Of a DNA stretch of 64,000 bases, positions 17,997 through 27,657 are shown one piece after another. Made by a program: the position numbers and the translations under genes. Every line of letters starts with the position of its first letter. Within the stretch, counting starts at the first letter, position 1. The notes beneath the pieces were generated by a model. It worked only from the letters and a program-made list of their open reading frames with translations, was not told the origin of the DNA and searched no databases. The DNA is from Pseudohongiella sp. GTDB lineage: Bacteria; Pseudomonadota; Gammaproteobacteria; Pseudomonadales; Pseudohongiellaceae. The stretch lies in the NCBI GenBank assembly GCA_030651695.1, contig JAUSCD010000029.1, positions 248,001-312,000 of the forward strand, in the 5' to 3' direction.

Positions 17997-18992
17997 TCAG
18001 GCCTGTGATGTTGCAGGCGCTGCTGGTGCTGCTTTTTTAGCGGCACGTTTTACAGGAGCTTTCTTCACAGCTGCTTTCTTGGCCGGAGCTTTTTTAGCAA
18101 CAGGCTTTTTAGCTGCAACTTTCTTGGCAGCCGGAGCTTTTTTAGCTGCTGTCTTTTTAGCTACTGGCTTCTTGGCTACTGCTTTTTTAGCTGCTGGCTT
18201 TTTGGCTGCAACTTTTCTGGCGGTTTTAGCAACAGGAGCTGCTGCAGCTTTTCTGACAGGCTTGGCTTTAGCGGCTTTGGCTTTGATTGCTGCTTTCCTG
18301 GCTGCTGCCTTTTCACGTGCTGCTTTCAGTCTGGCTGCAGTTTTGGCTTTTGCAGCTGCTTTTTTAGCTGCGGCGCGTTCACGGGTAGCTTGTGCTTTAG
18401 CTGCTGCTTTGGCTTTTGCAGACGCTTTTTTAGCTGCTGCTTTGGCTTTTACAGCTGCTTTCTTGGCAGCAATCCTGTCTTTGATTCTCTGTTTCTTGAT
18501 GCGAGCTGCTTCTTTGGAAGCATCAGCTTTTTTGCGCTTCTTGGTGAATGCAGCAGCAAATGCTTTCACTGCCTTATCCAGGTCAGCTTCAGCTTTGGCA
18601 GCAATCTGCGTCTTGCGGGCTTCAGCAGCTTGCTTTTTAGCTTCAACTGCCGCTTTTGCTTTAGCAGCATCAGCAATGGATTTGGCTTGGGTTCTTGCGG
18701 CTTTCAGTTTGCTATTGATGCCGGCAACATTTGCAGAGGCTTTCTTGGCTGCGTTTTGAGCGCTGACCAAGGCTTTTTTGCCTGCGGCAGTTGTGCTTTT
18801 GGAGGCTTTAGCTGCAGCGGCTTTAGCTTTAGCTTCAGCAGCATCTAACTTCTTCTTGCCAGCGGCGAACTCTTTTTCGATTTTCGCCAGAGTGGCTTCA
18901 GCTTTTGCCAAGGCAGCGTCTTTCAATTTTTTTACTGCTGACACGGCAGGCGTTTTTGCAGACGTTTTCTTTTTCGCTTTAACTTTGGCCAT
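17997..18992 (-). CDS. AlgP-like lysine/alanine-rich histone H1-like protein
   Basis: 331 residues from ATG 18992 (GGAGAG upstream). Composition is dominated by Ala and Lys. Residues about 1-200 are predicted charged helix or coiled coil (KIEKEFAAGKKKLDAAEAKAK, then many AKAA heptads). The last 110 residues are imperfect repeats of KKPVAKK, KKAPAKK and KKTAAKK, as in the C-terminal tail of eukaryotic histone H1 and Pseudomonas AlgP/AlgR3. Such proteins bind DNA without sequence specificity. AlgP was linked to alginate gene control. It is a single-gene transcript with its own terminator. Membership in the AlgP family is from composition and repeats, which is weak for homology. The repeats may vary in length between strains. 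Confidence 0.75.
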   Translation of the reverse strand: MAKVKAKKKTSAKTPAVSAVKKLKDAALAKAEATLAKIEKEFAAGKKKLDAAEAKAKAAAAKASKSTTAAGKKALVSAQNAAKKASANVAGINSKLKAARTQAKSIADAAKAKAAVEAKKQAAEARKTQIAAKAEADLDKAVKAFAAAFTKKRKKADASKEAARIKKQRIKDRIAAKKAAVKAKAAAKKASAKAKAAAKAQATRERAAAKKAAAKAKTAARLKAAREKAAARKAAIKAKAAKAKPVRKAAAAPVAKTARKVAAKKPAAKKAVAKKPVAKKTAAKKAPAAKKVAAKKPVAKKAPAKKAAVKKAPVKRAAKKAAPAAPATSQA

Positions 18993-19150
18993 ACAATTTA
19001 CTCTCCAGTACTGTGGAAAAAAACCACCAACATCATTCAACGCGAACTGACCCACGTTTGAGCGGCACGATAACACAAAAAATTATTACCATACAGTGAT
19101 ATGGAATAATTAATGTGTTTTTTACTGGAATAAATCGATGTAAAAGCGTT

Positions 19151-19186
19151 TTTTTTACACCGGACTCGTTTGTCCGGTGTAAAAAA
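19151..19186 (-). terminator. Terminator downstream of adk (works in both directions)
   Basis: TTTTTTACACCGGAC at 19151-19165 and GTCCGGTGTAAAAAA at 19172-19186 form a perfect 15-base-pair stem around six bases, with T runs on both strands. It lies 22 bases after the adk stop. Confidence 0.9.
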
Positions 19187-19207
19187 GCACAGAAGCCAGA
19201 AATTTGC

Positions 19208-19858
19208 TTACACCTTTAATGCTTCTGCAAGGCGGGAACGAATTTTTTGAACGTCGTCCTGACCATCAATACTCACCACTCGAACACCTGTTCCTTTCTG
19301 TTCCAGAGTTTCATAAAACTTAACTAAAGGCTGGGTTTGTTCGTGATAAACAGCCAGTCTTTTTCTTACAGTTTCCTCTTTGTCATCTTCGCGCTGCACC
19401 AGAGCTTCACCGCTGATATCGTCTATGCCATCTTTTGCAGGAGCATTGTGCAAAATATGATAAACCCTTCCAGACCCGGGATGAACGCGTCGGCCACTAA
19501 GGCGCATGACAATTTCTTCATCATTCACGCGAATCTCAATCACGCGATCAATATCAATTGCAGCGTCTACCATCGCCTGGGCTTGTGGAATAGTTCTGGG
19601 GAATCCATCAAGCAAAAAACCGTTGGCGCAATCAGGTTGCCGAATGCGTTCTTTTACCAGTGCGATGATGATGTCGTCTGTAACAAGGCCGCCGGTGTTC
19701 ATAACTTCGGATACCATCTTGCCAAGTTCTGATCCGGCCTTGACCGCTGCGCGCAACATATCACCAGTAGAAATCTGCGGAATACCCAATTCAGATGTAA
19801 TGAATTGGGCCTGCGTTCCTTTGCCGGCTCCTGGCGCTCCCAATAAGATAATTCGCAT
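19208..19858 (-). CDS. adk: Adenylate kinase
   Basis: 216 residues. It interconverts ATP plus AMP and two ADP. The P-loop GAPGAGKGT is at residues 7-15, the AMP site at STGDMLRAA and GFPRTIPQA, and the long LID has [12 protein letters not shown] with no zinc cysteines, as in E. coli. It follows mazG by 31 bases on the same strand and has its own strong terminator. Confidence 0.97.
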   Translation of the reverse strand: MRIILLGAPGAGKGTQAQFITSELGIPQISTGDMLRAAVKAGSELGKMVSEVMNTGGLVTDDIIIALVKERIRQPDCANGFLLDGFPRTIPQAQAMVDAAIDIDRVIEIRVNDEEIVMRLSGRRVHPGSGRVYHILHNAPAKDGIDDISGEALVQREDDKEETVRKRLAVYHEQTQPLVKFYETLEQKGTGVRVVSIDGQDDVQKIRSRLAEALKV

Positions 19859-19889
19859 ACCTACTCCTGCTTTTTAGTGTCTTGATAGT

Positions 19890-20723
19890 TTATTCAGTTT
19901 GTCGTTTGGCTTGCTGCCACCACTGTTCCAATAAATCTATATCGCTGGCGGACACCGTTGTCCCAGCCGCCACTGCCGATTTTTCTACCTGTCTGAAGCG
20001 CACTTCAAAACGTTTGCTGGCATCCCGCAGGCTGGCATCCGGATCCAGTTTCAGATGGCGCGCCAGATTAATGCAGGTGAACAATATGTCTCCAAGCTCG
20101 GCATGCTGCTGATCCGCGTCTCCGGAGTCAATGGCAGCCTGTAGCTCACTGCTCTCTTCTGCCAGTTTAGCCATAACCTGCTCAGCAGTTGTCCAGTCAA
20201 ATCCTACGGACGAAGCTCGTTTCTGTAGTTTCGCTGCCCTGTCTATCGCCGGCATGAATGACGCAACGTCATCCAGTACACTAACCGCTTTTCCTTTTGC
20301 GTTGGCTTCGCGCTCTGCGTTTTTAATCAGTTCCCAGTTGTGCTCCACTTGTTCTGCAGTCAGCGAGCTGGGTTGGCCAAAACTTTCAATACTGCCATCC
20401 GGAAAAATATGCGGATGTCTGTGTAGTAGTTTGGCAACAATGGATTCAGCAACATCCTGCAGATCAAATAAGCCCTGCTCCTGTGCTATGCGAGCGTAAA
20501 ATACCACCTGAAACAATAAATCCCCAAGCTCGTCGCGGATTTTTTCGGGGTTCTGTTGTTCTATTGCGTCGATTACCTCATAGACTTCTTCCATCGTATG
20601 ACGAGTCAGCGATGAAAATGTCTGTTTTCGGTCCCATGCGCAACCGTGAACAGGATCTCGCAGATGTTCCATCAGGCGAGTCAGTTTATTGATCGAATCC
20701 TCATTATGCGCTGCATTACTCAT
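19890..20723 (-). CDS. mazG: Nucleoside triphosphate pyrophosphohydrolase MazG
   Basis: 277 residues with two MazG helical domains. The first has MEEVYEVIDAI and EELGDLLFQVVF-like metal ligands (here IRDELGDLLFQVVF); the second has EESSELQAAI and AELGDILFTCIN. It hydrolyses nucleoside triphosphates to monophosphates and pyrophosphate, and in E. coli it affects ppGpp levels. Its ATG overlaps the relA TGA (ATGA), so it is coupled to the ppGpp synthetase. Confidence 0.95.
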   Translation of the reverse strand: MSNAAHNEDSINKLTRLMEHLRDPVHGCAWDRKQTFSSLTRHTMEEVYEVIDAIEQQNPEKIRDELGDLLFQVVFYARIAQEQGLFDLQDVAESIVAKLLHRHPHIFPDGSIESFGQPSSLTAEQVEHNWELIKNAEREANAKGKAVSVLDDVASFMPAIDRAAKLQKRASSVGFDWTTAEQVMAKLAEESSELQAAIDSGDADQQHAELGDILFTCINLARHLKLDPDASLRDASKRFEVRFRQVEKSAVAAGTTVSASDIDLLEQWWQQAKRQTE

Positions 20724-22756
20724 ATACTTTGGTCTTCCTGGCGAGAGGCCTCGATGACACTATCCAGGTCATTTAGCCGGTCCAGTGCTCTTGCAAGACG
20801 ATTAAAGGAATCTGTTTCAATCTCAAGCTGCATGGAGGCCGTCGCTGCACGTTTGTCACTGCGTGTATTGATGCCAAGCACGTAAATGCCTTCATTCGCA
20901 AGAATAGTGGTGATATCACGTAACAGACCGGCACGGTCGCTGGCCAGGATAACAATGGTGGCCGTTATCAAACTGCCTGATGACGCTGATTCGTTCTGGT
21001 CGTCAAACAGGTCTTTATGGGTCTTGCTGACGATCAATTGTCTGGCCGCATCAATCACTTCATTGACATCAATAGCACCAGTACCCACGGAAATAAAAAG
21101 ACTGTCCTGGTTTTTACACCCCAGTTTTTTTGCTATTTCTTCATAAGAGACATCGCGCATAGCCAGACGTTTGAATTCAGTTTCCAGCCACTCTTTGCCG
21201 TAGCTGATATTGTGATCTTTATCTTGTGCCTTGAACCACTGCACCAGTTTGGCGCGGGAACGTGGGGTATTGGCATAACCCAAGTGGGGTTTAAGCCATT
21301 CCCGACTCGGTACATTAAGTTCGCTTGAGAGCACCTCGACACGGTCCCCCGTCTTCAGACGGTAGTTCAGTGGAACTATTTTTTCGTTAACGCGGGCGCC
21401 TGAGCAGTGGTGTCCAACCTCAGTATGCACGTAGTACGCAAAATCCAGTGGTGTGGCACCGGCCATCAGATCAACGACATGACCTTCCGGGGTGAATACA
21501 TAGATTCTATCCTCAGCTCTCGCATCGCTGCGCAGTTGCTCAGCGAGTCCACCAACCATGCCCATCTCATCGTGCCAGGCCAGAACCTGGCGTAACCATT
21601 CTATTTTTTCTTCAAAACCATCTTTATAGTCGGGGTCAACGATACCTTCTTTATAACGCCAATGCGCGCAGACACCGAGTTCGGCGTCATCATCCATGAC
21701 ATAGGTGCGAATCTGGATTTCGAACACTTTGTTGTGAGGACCGATCACTGCGGTATGTAATGACTGGTATCCGTTTTCTTTGGGATTGGCGATGTAGTCA
21801 TCAAATTCATTTGGAATCACCCGCCAGATATTGTGGACGATACCCAGCGCTGCGTAACAATCGCGCGCTTCAGGCACCAGCACGCGTACGGCCCGGATAT
21901 CGTAAATCTGTGAAAAATCCAATTGTTTACGCTGCATCTTGCGCCAGATGCTGTAGATGCTTTTTGCCCGGCCATTAATCTCTGCGTCGATGCCTGCGCG
22001 GTTGAATTGTCGACGCAGTTCTTCTGTGACTTCAGTAATAAAGCGTTCACGGTCAACACGACGTTCGTCTATCAGGCTGGCGATTCGTTTGTAATTGTCT
22101 GGTTGCAGGTAGCGGAAAGAGAGGTCTTCCAACTCCCACTTCAACTGGCCGATACCGAGCCTGTGGGCTAAAGGGGCGTAAATATCGAATACTTCACGTG
22201 CGACCCGGCGGCGTTTTTCTTCGCTGGCATTTTTTACTGCACGAATTGCACAGGTGCGTTCAGCCAGTTTGATCAGCGCGACGCGAACGTCGTCGACCAT
22301 CGCCAACAGCATCTTGCGCACGTTTTCCATCTGGTCCTGGCTCTGACCAAGAACGTGCGTTTTACTGGTATCAGTCTCATTAATGGCGGCCATGCGCAAC
22401 ACCCCTTCCAGCAGGCGTGCGATATTTACTCCGAATTCATTGTGTACCTGCTCCAGTGGCAGTCTTGATTCCCGGACTGGTCGATACAAAACTGCAACAA
22501 TTATAGCTTCCGTGTCCAGATGGAGCTGAGCAAGAATTTCAGCCATTTCAAGGCCTGTACGATAGCTGCTGACTCCGGGCGACCAGACATTGCTGGCTGC
22601 CACTGCCTTTTGTTCGACGTCCCAGCTAAGGTCACACGCCCTGCGCAACTCGTCGTGGTCGTTCAGCCCGACATAGGTCTCGAGTCTTGCAATCCATTGT
22701 TCGAAATTAACGCTGCCGTCAGGATTAAACGAATATTCTTCCCGGACTTGTACCAT
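20720..22756 (-). CDS. relA: GTP pyrophosphokinase RelA
   Basis: 678 residues of the Rel/Spo family. It makes (p)ppGpp from ATP and GTP or GDP on starved ribosomes. The N-terminal hydrolase-like domain lacks the HD signature, reading VAVLYRPVRES where SpoT has its HDVIED motif, so hydrolysis is not expected. The synthetase domain has GRAKSIYSIWRKMQ and the RelA-type acidic EFDD motif in NEFDDYIANPKENGYQSLHT, where SpoT has R-x-K-D. A TGS domain (IYVFTPEGHVVDLMAGATPLDFAYYVHT), helical region and C-terminal ACT domain follow. It is slightly shorter than E. coli RelA. It lies between rlmD and mazG. Confidence 0.95.
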   Translation of the reverse strand: MVQVREEYSFNPDGSVNFEQWIARLETYVGLNDHDELRRACDLSWDVEQKAVAASNVWSPGVSSYRTGLEMAEILAQLHLDTEAIIVAVLYRPVRESRLPLEQVHNEFGVNIARLLEGVLRMAAINETDTSKTHVLGQSQDQMENVRKMLLAMVDDVRVALIKLAERTCAIRAVKNASEEKRRRVAREVFDIYAPLAHRLGIGQLKWELEDLSFRYLQPDNYKRIASLIDERRVDRERFITEVTEELRRQFNRAGIDAEINGRAKSIYSIWRKMQRKQLDFSQIYDIRAVRVLVPEARDCYAALGIVHNIWRVIPNEFDDYIANPKENGYQSLHTAVIGPHNKVFEIQIRTYVMDDDAELGVCAHWRYKEGIVDPDYKDGFEEKIEWLRQVLAWHDEMGMVGGLAEQLRSDARAEDRIYVFTPEGHVVDLMAGATPLDFAYYVHTEVGHHCSGARVNEKIVPLNYRLKTGDRVEVLSSELNVPSREWLKPHLGYANTPRSRAKLVQWFKAQDKDHNISYGKEWLETEFKRLAMRDVSYEEIAKKLGCKNQDSLFISVGTGAIDVNEVIDAARQLIVSKTHKDLFDDQNESASSGSLITATIVILASDRAGLLRDITTILANEGIYVLGINTRSDKRAATASMQLEIETDSFNRLARALDRLNDLDSVIEASRQEDQSI

Positions 22757-22770
22757 AAATAACCCTGTTG

Positions 22771-24153
22771 TTACCGGATGCGCTTGAATCTGGCCATGGA
22801 TTCTACGTGCCCGGTGTGAGGAAACATATCCATTACACCTGCATGTGTCATTTTATAGCCTTGTTTTTCAAGCTCTGCTGCATCTCTTGCCAACGTAGCC
22901 GGATTACATGAAACATAAACTATTACTTCAGGCAGCAGATCTCTGATGCGCGACACTATTTCAATCGCACCAGAACGCGGTGGGTCCAGCAAAATTTTAC
23001 TGTACTCAGGTACCGCCCAACCGGCCTTGTCAAATTCGGTAAAAAGATCGGCTGCATAAAAAGCAGTATTGGACAATTGATTGTTGCTGGCATTGATTGC
23101 TGCCCGCTCAACCATGTCCTGACTTCCCTCTACACCGGTGACAGATGCACATCGTTTTGCCATTGGCAAACTGAAATTGCCTAGTCCACAGAACAGGTCG
23201 AGCACTCTGTCATCTGGTTGCAGATCCAGCAGGCTGATCGCCTGTAATATCATGCGGCGATTGATTTCGGCATTAACCTGAGTGAAGTCGCCGGGATAAA
23301 AACTCATTTTGATATCACCGAGTTCGCCCGGAAGGTAATAATGTAGCTGCTCGTCACCGGATTGTGGCCAGAGCCTGACGATGGTGTCGGGGCCTCCTGA
23401 TTGCAGATACCACTCAATCTGGTGCTCATCCGAAAATACTTTGAGACGATCGGTATCTGTTTCCGATAAAGGTTGCAGGTGTCTGAGGGTCAACGTTACC
23501 CGCAACACAGAATCCAGTTTCCCGGTTTCAACAGAGGCAGTTTCGCCCACAGCCACTTCAATTTGCGGAATATCGCGGCAGCCTTCAAGGCTGAACAGTA
23601 GTTTGCGTAAGGGAGCGATCAGTTTTCCAACAGGCTCTACCAAAGTGGTGCAGTAGTTCATATTGGTAATAAATGTATTAGCCTTCTCGCGGAAGCCAAC
23701 CAGTACTTCGCCTTTTTTGTGGACGTAGCGCACTGCCAGCCTGGCTTTGCGCCGATAGGACTGTGACACCGAAGCCATTGCAGGAAGCACTTCAAATTGT
23801 GTGATGTGGGCTGTGTGTTTGAGTTGATCAATCAGCACCTGCTGTTTATGTGCCAACTGCCCGTCCGAATGCAGGTGTTGCAACAGGCAGCCACCACATA
23901 TTCCGGCGACAGCACAGGGTGGGTTTATTCTGTTCGGAGCGGCGACAATCACCTCTTTAAGATTTAATTCATCGAACTGGCTACGCCTTGAGGTATAAAC
24001 GGCCGTCACAGTTTCGCCGGGCAGCGCGCCATCAACAAATGCTATTTTGCCGTCGTTACGGGCGACGCCACGCCCTTCGTGACTCAATCGTTCGATATTG
24101 AGAGTAATGGGTTCAGCGGGCAAAGATTGACGTCGTCGTCGATTGTTACTCAT
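22771..24153 (-). CDS. rlmD: 23S rRNA m5U1939 methyltransferase RlmD
   Basis: 460 residues. An N-terminal TRAM domain (ITLNIERLSHEGRGVAR) is followed by an iron-sulfur motif with Cys 80, 86 and 89 in PPCAVAGICGGC, then by a SAM methyltransferase domain. SAM-binding DLFCGLGNFSLPMA, LLDPPRSGA and the nucleophile in YVSCNPATLARD are intact. It methylates C5 of U1939 of 23S rRNA. It sits between cysM and relA, the usual order. Confidence 0.96.
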   Translation of the reverse strand: MSNNRRRRQSLPAEPITLNIERLSHEGRGVARNDGKIAFVDGALPGETVTAVYTSRRSQFDELNLKEVIVAAPNRINPPCAVAGICGGCLLQHLHSDGQLAHKQQVLIDQLKHTAHITQFEVLPAMASVSQSYRRKARLAVRYVHKKGEVLVGFREKANTFITNMNYCTTLVEPVGKLIAPLRKLLFSLEGCRDIPQIEVAVGETASVETGKLDSVLRVTLTLRHLQPLSETDTDRLKVFSDEHQIEWYLQSGGPDTIVRLWPQSGDEQLHYYLPGELGDIKMSFYPGDFTQVNAEINRRMILQAISLLDLQPDDRVLDLFCGLGNFSLPMAKRCASVTGVEGSQDMVERAAINASNNQLSNTAFYAADLFTEFDKAGWAVPEYSKILLDPPRSGAIEIVSRIRDLLPEVIVYVSCNPATLARDAAELEKQGYKMTHAGVMDMFPHTGHVESMARFKRIR

Positions 24154-24182
24154 GTTTCAGGCTCGTGGAACTGGATTGATAA

Positions 24183-25082
24183 TCAGGAAAAAACGCCGGT
24201 TGAAAGATAACGGTCACCCCGATCACAAACGATGGCAACAATGACTGCATTTTCGACTTCCTTACTCAATTGTAGTGCGCCAAATATTGAACCGCCGGAG
24301 GACACACCACAGAATATTCCTTCACTCGTTGCCAGTTCTAGCATGGTCCTTTCAGCATCCTGTTGATTGATATCAATGATGCGATCAACGCGTTCAGCCT
24401 GGAATATTTTGGGCAAATATTCCGGTTGCCAGCGTCGGATGCCAGGTATTTTTGAGCCGTCCTGTGGTTGTAAACCTACGATTTGAACAGCGGGATTTTG
24501 TTCTTTGAGATATCTGGACACACCCATAATGGTGCCGGTGGTGCCCATGGATGCCACAAAATGCGTTATCTTGCCGCCTGTATCACGCCAGATTTCAGGA
24601 CCGGTCATACGATAATGGGCAGCAGGGTTGTCAGTATTGGCAAACTGGTCGAGCACTTTTCCGTGTCCTTGTTTTGCCATGTTTTCTGCCATGTCCCGGG
24701 CGCCTTCCATACCTTGTTTTTCACTGACAAGAATCAACTGCGCGCCGTACGCTGCCATGGAGGCTTTGCGCTCTTCAGACATGCTTTCCGGCATGATCAA
24801 AATCATGCGATAACCTTTGATGGCAGCCACCATCGCCAGCGCTATTCCTGTGTTACCGCTGGTCGCTTCAATCAGTGTATCGCCGGGTTTTATGTCACCA
24901 CGTAATTCAGCCTGCAAAATCATGTTGTAGGCAGGACGATCTTTAACTGAACCGGCCGGGTTGTTGCCTTCCAGCTTTGCCAGGATCGTGTTGCTGGTAT
25001 CACCGGGAAGGCGTTGAAGTCTGACCAGAGGGGTGTTGCCAATAAACGTATCGATGGTGGGATATGTCATGTTTACCGTCAT
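24183..25082 (-). CDS. cysM: Cysteine synthase B
   Basis: 299 residues, PLP-dependent beta-family. The PLP lysine is Lys 47 in NNPAGSVKDRP. The phosphate-binding loop is EATSGNTGIAL, and GGSIFGA-type residues close the site near the end. CysM can use sulfide or thiosulfate with O-acetylserine. Two in-frame ATGs, 25082 and 25070, are possible starts and neither has a clear ribosome binding site. It heads the cysM-rlmD-relA-mazG run and adds to the cysteine genes cysH and cysB in this window. Confidence 0.94.
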   Translation of the reverse strand: MTVNMTYPTIDTFIGNTPLVRLQRLPGDTSNTILAKLEGNNPAGSVKDRPAYNMILQAELRGDIKPGDTLIEATSGNTGIALAMVAAIKGYRMILIMPESMSEERKASMAAYGAQLILVSEKQGMEGARDMAENMAKQGHGKVLDQFANTDNPAAHYRMTGPEIWRDTGGKITHFVASMGTTGTIMGVSRYLKEQNPAVQIVGLQPQDGSKIPGIRRWQPEYLPKIFQAERVDRIIDINQQDAERTMLELATSEGIFCGVSSGGSIFGALQLSKEVENAVIVAIVCDRGDRYLSTGVFS

Positions 25083-25138
25083 GGCTGAAGTGGAAATAAG
25101 AGGCCAATTGAATCTGCCCTGTTTAGTGACGGGCGATT

Positions 25139-25915
25139 TTACCCTTTATTGCCTTCGGGGGGTAGGCAGGCTGCTGCAGCTTTGGGTTTGGAAATAAACA
25201 GCTGCCTGCTATTCAAAGGCCTGCTACCCAGATGTGGGCGCAAGGCCTGACGCATAAAACGTTTGGCAGGTGCCAGCATTTCAGGCGCGAATTCCTCATC
25301 GCAGTCCTGCATCAACAGTCTGCCCATGGCCAAGATATCAGCGCCGGAATAAACTGCGGCAGGAGCCGGATGATGACCGTCATGGAGTAATATAAATCCA
25401 CGCAGGTAGTCGAATTCATAGTCAGATTCTGCTCTCAGATCTGCTCCGTTGTCGGCTTCGTTCATCATGTCGGGTGCATACCCGAGTTCTGTCAGCAAAC
25501 GGAATTCAAATCGACGCAGAACCTCTTCTATTGCAGATTGTTTCATCAGACTGAGCAGCGTTGACTGATATAGGCGATAAATCTGTGGGTGCGACTCGTG
25601 CGCCTGCAGAAGGCGGCACAACAGTTCATTAATATACATGGCACTGAACAGGTGATCACCACGCAGGTTAAACCCGGCTGCAGAAGCTTCATATTGTGAG
25701 AGGCTTTTCAACTCACCTTTGCCAGCCACAGTGACCAGCAGAGGCTGCAGTGGTTGAAGCAGCGCGCGTCGATTGGATCGGCTGCCCCTGACGCCACGTG
25801 CCACAGCACGCAATATGCCGTAGTCCAGAGTCAACAAATCAACCAACAAACTGGTATCGCGATAATCCCGGGTATGAAGAACATAAGCAGGCTGGAGATC
25901 AATCTTCTGATTCAA
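25139..25915 (-). CDS. recO: DNA repair protein RecO
   Basis: 258 residues. RecO loads RecA on gapped DNA with RecR and anneals strands. The N-terminal OB fold (AYVLHTRDYRDTSLLVDLLT) and the helical C-terminal part (YINELLCRLLQAHE) are typical. No ATG lies near the N-terminus. The start is TTG 25915, preceded by a run of G that can serve as ribosome binding site. It follows era by 37 bases. In Pseudomonas pdxJ comes next; here cysM does. Confidence 0.94.
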   Translation of the reverse strand: MNQKIDLQPAYVLHTRDYRDTSLLVDLLTLDYGILRAVARGVRGSRSNRRALLQPLQPLLVTVAGKGELKSLSQYEASAAGFNLRGDHLFSAMYINELLCRLLQAHESHPQIYRLYQSTLLSLMKQSAIEEVLRRFEFRLLTELGYAPDMMNEADNGADLRAESDYEFDYLRGFILLHDGHHPAPAAVYSGADILAMGRLLMQDCDEEFAPEMLAPAKRFMRQALRPHLGSRPLNSRQLFISKPKAAAACLPPEGNKG

Positions 25916-25952
25916 GCGCCCCCCTTTGCATCAGCAGAAAATTCCGGTTGCT

Positions 25953-26843
25953 TCAGGACAGACTCTGCAACGCACGCTCATCATCGGCCCAACCTGATTT
26001 GACTTTCACCCACAGATGCAACATGACCTTGTTGTCAAACGCCTGCTCCATATCAAGCCTGGCCGCCTTCCCTATCATTTTTAGTCTGTCGCCAGCGTTG
26101 CCAATGATGATTTGCTTCTGGCCGGGTTTATCGACCAGTATAAGTCCATGTATGTGCAGTGTTGGTCCTTCCATGGCGAATTTCTCAATCTCCACTGCCA
26201 CTTCATATGGCAGTTCATCACCCAACTGGCGAGTTATTTTCTCCCTTATTAATTCTGCAGCGAGGAATCTTGAACTGCGGTCCGTGACTTGGTCTTCAGG
26301 GAACATGAAGGGGCCAACTGGCAGATATTTTGCTACACACTCCTGGACGGTATCCAGGTTGTGTCCTGTCAGCACGGCCACCGGAATTACCTCTGCAAAA
26401 TCACGCAGGGTTGCCAGCCGTTGAATATGGGGTAGCAGACGTTCGCGATTTTCAATCTGGTCACATTTGTTGATTAGTAGAAGCACTGGCACTTTCAGCT
26501 TCTGCATCGCATCAAGCACCATCTGGTCTTCTTCATTAAATATCAGCCGTTCCACCACAAAAAGCACAACATCGACATCTTTGAGCACTTCCAGCACAGT
26601 GGCGTTCATAGCCCGATTAAGCGCTTTTTTTTGTTCTTTATGCAGGCCCGGGGTGTCGACATAGACAAACTGCACATTGCCTTCTGTTTTGATGCCGGTT
26701 ATGCGATGCCGGGTTGTTTGCGGTTTTCTCGAGGTAATACTTATTTTTTGCTCAAGCAAATGGTTCAGCAAAGTAGATTTGCCGACATTCGGCCGGCCAA
26801 CAATAGCGATAAAACCACAGCGGGTGTCGATTGATTGATTCAT
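25953..26843 (-). CDS. era: GTPase Era
   Basis: 296 residues. The GTPase domain has G1 [12 protein letters not shown]3 DTPG in [11 protein letters not shown], and G4 NKCD. The C-terminal KH domain ([15 protein letters not shown], then [17 protein letters not shown]) binds the 3' end of 16S rRNA. Era checks 30S assembly. It is in the usual place between rnc and recO. Confidence 0.97.
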   Translation of the reverse strand: MNQSIDTRCGFIAIVGRPNVGKSTLLNHLLEQKISITSRKPQTTRHRITGIKTEGNVQFVYVDTPGLHKEQKKALNRAMNATVLEVLKDVDVVLFVVERLIFNEEDQMVLDAMQKLKVPVLLLINKCDQIENRERLLPHIQRLATLRDFAEVIPVAVLTGHNLDTVQECVAKYLPVGPFMFPEDQVTDRSSRFLAAELIREKITRQLGDELPYEVAVEIEKFAMEGPTLHIHGLILVDKPGQKQIIIGNAGDRLKMIGKAARLDMEQAFDNKVMLHLWVKVKSGWADDERALQSLS

Positions 26844-26900
26844 GTATATACACTCGGGAATCGGTCAGCATCCTGTCGGAATTAACCGGACAGGACTGGA

Positions 26901-27605
26901 TTAAATGAGTTCTTTGGTGCTTAAAGCATGTAAAGCGGCCAAAGCGGCCTGTTGTTCAGCTTCGCGACGGGAACGACCACTTCCTCTAAATTCTGAAGCC
27001 ATCAATGCAATGCGGCAGCGGACAAAAAACTCCTGATCATGCTCGTCACCCTTGATATCCATTACCTCGTAATCCGGAAGATCAATGGCTTTTGCCTGCA
27101 TGATTTCCTGCAGGCGGGTTTTGGGGTCCTTGGCATCGAGCGACGTGGAGTTGGTATGTCTGGTCAGTTGATCCGCAAAAATATGTTTTATGGTTTGTCT
27201 GCAAGCGAGAATCCCTCCATCTATGTAAATCGCGCCTAAAACCGCTTCCAGTGCATCGCTGAGAATCGAGTCGCGATGACGCCCCCCACTTTTCTGCTCG
27301 CCAAGACCCAGGGTCAACATAGCGCCCAGATCGAGCCTGCGGGCAATCGCCGCGAGCGTGGTGCGGTTTACAAGTGAGGCGCGAAGTTGGCTCAGTTCTC
27401 CCTCAGGAGCGTCCGGATAGAGCTGGAAAAGCAGGTCAGCCATAGCCAGCCCGAGCGCAGCGTCGCCCAGAAACTCCAGCCGCTGATTATGAATCTTACT
27501 TGCGCTTCTGTGGGTCAACGCAAGTTTGAGTATGGCGACGTCGCTAAACTGAAAAACCAGCTTGCGTTGGAGATCTGTCAGCAGACTGTTAGACAGGGCG
27601 CTCAT
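26901..27605 (-). CDS. rnc: Ribonuclease III
   Basis: 234 residues. The catalytic signature RLEFLGDAALGLAMADLLF is near residues 40-58 and the second acidic site in SDALEAVLGAIYIDGG near 115-130. A double-stranded RNA-binding domain fills the C-terminus (DPKTRLQEIMQ, ending GSGRSRREAEQQAA). It processes rRNA precursors and structured mRNAs. It lies between lepB and era. Confidence 0.97.
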   Translation of the reverse strand: MSALSNSLLTDLQRKLVFQFSDVAILKLALTHRSASKIHNQRLEFLGDAALGLAMADLLFQLYPDAPEGELSQLRASLVNRTTLAAIARRLDLGAMLTLGLGEQKSGGRHRDSILSDALEAVLGAIYIDGGILACRQTIKHIFADQLTRHTNSTSLDAKDPKTRLQEIMQAKAIDLPDYEVMDIKGDEHDQEFFVRCRIALMASEFRGSGRSRREAEQQAALAALHALSTKELI

Positions 27606-27657
27606 ATCCGAGTCCTCCGCAGCAATAGGTCAGCCGATCCTGCATGGCAATGTAAGC

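Noticed and set aside
18079-18759. 226-residue plus-strand open frame rich in Ala, Phe and Leu
   Set aside because: It is the antisense of the AlgP-like gene; lysine/alanine repeats create long open frames on the opposite strand. It has no ribosome binding site of its own.
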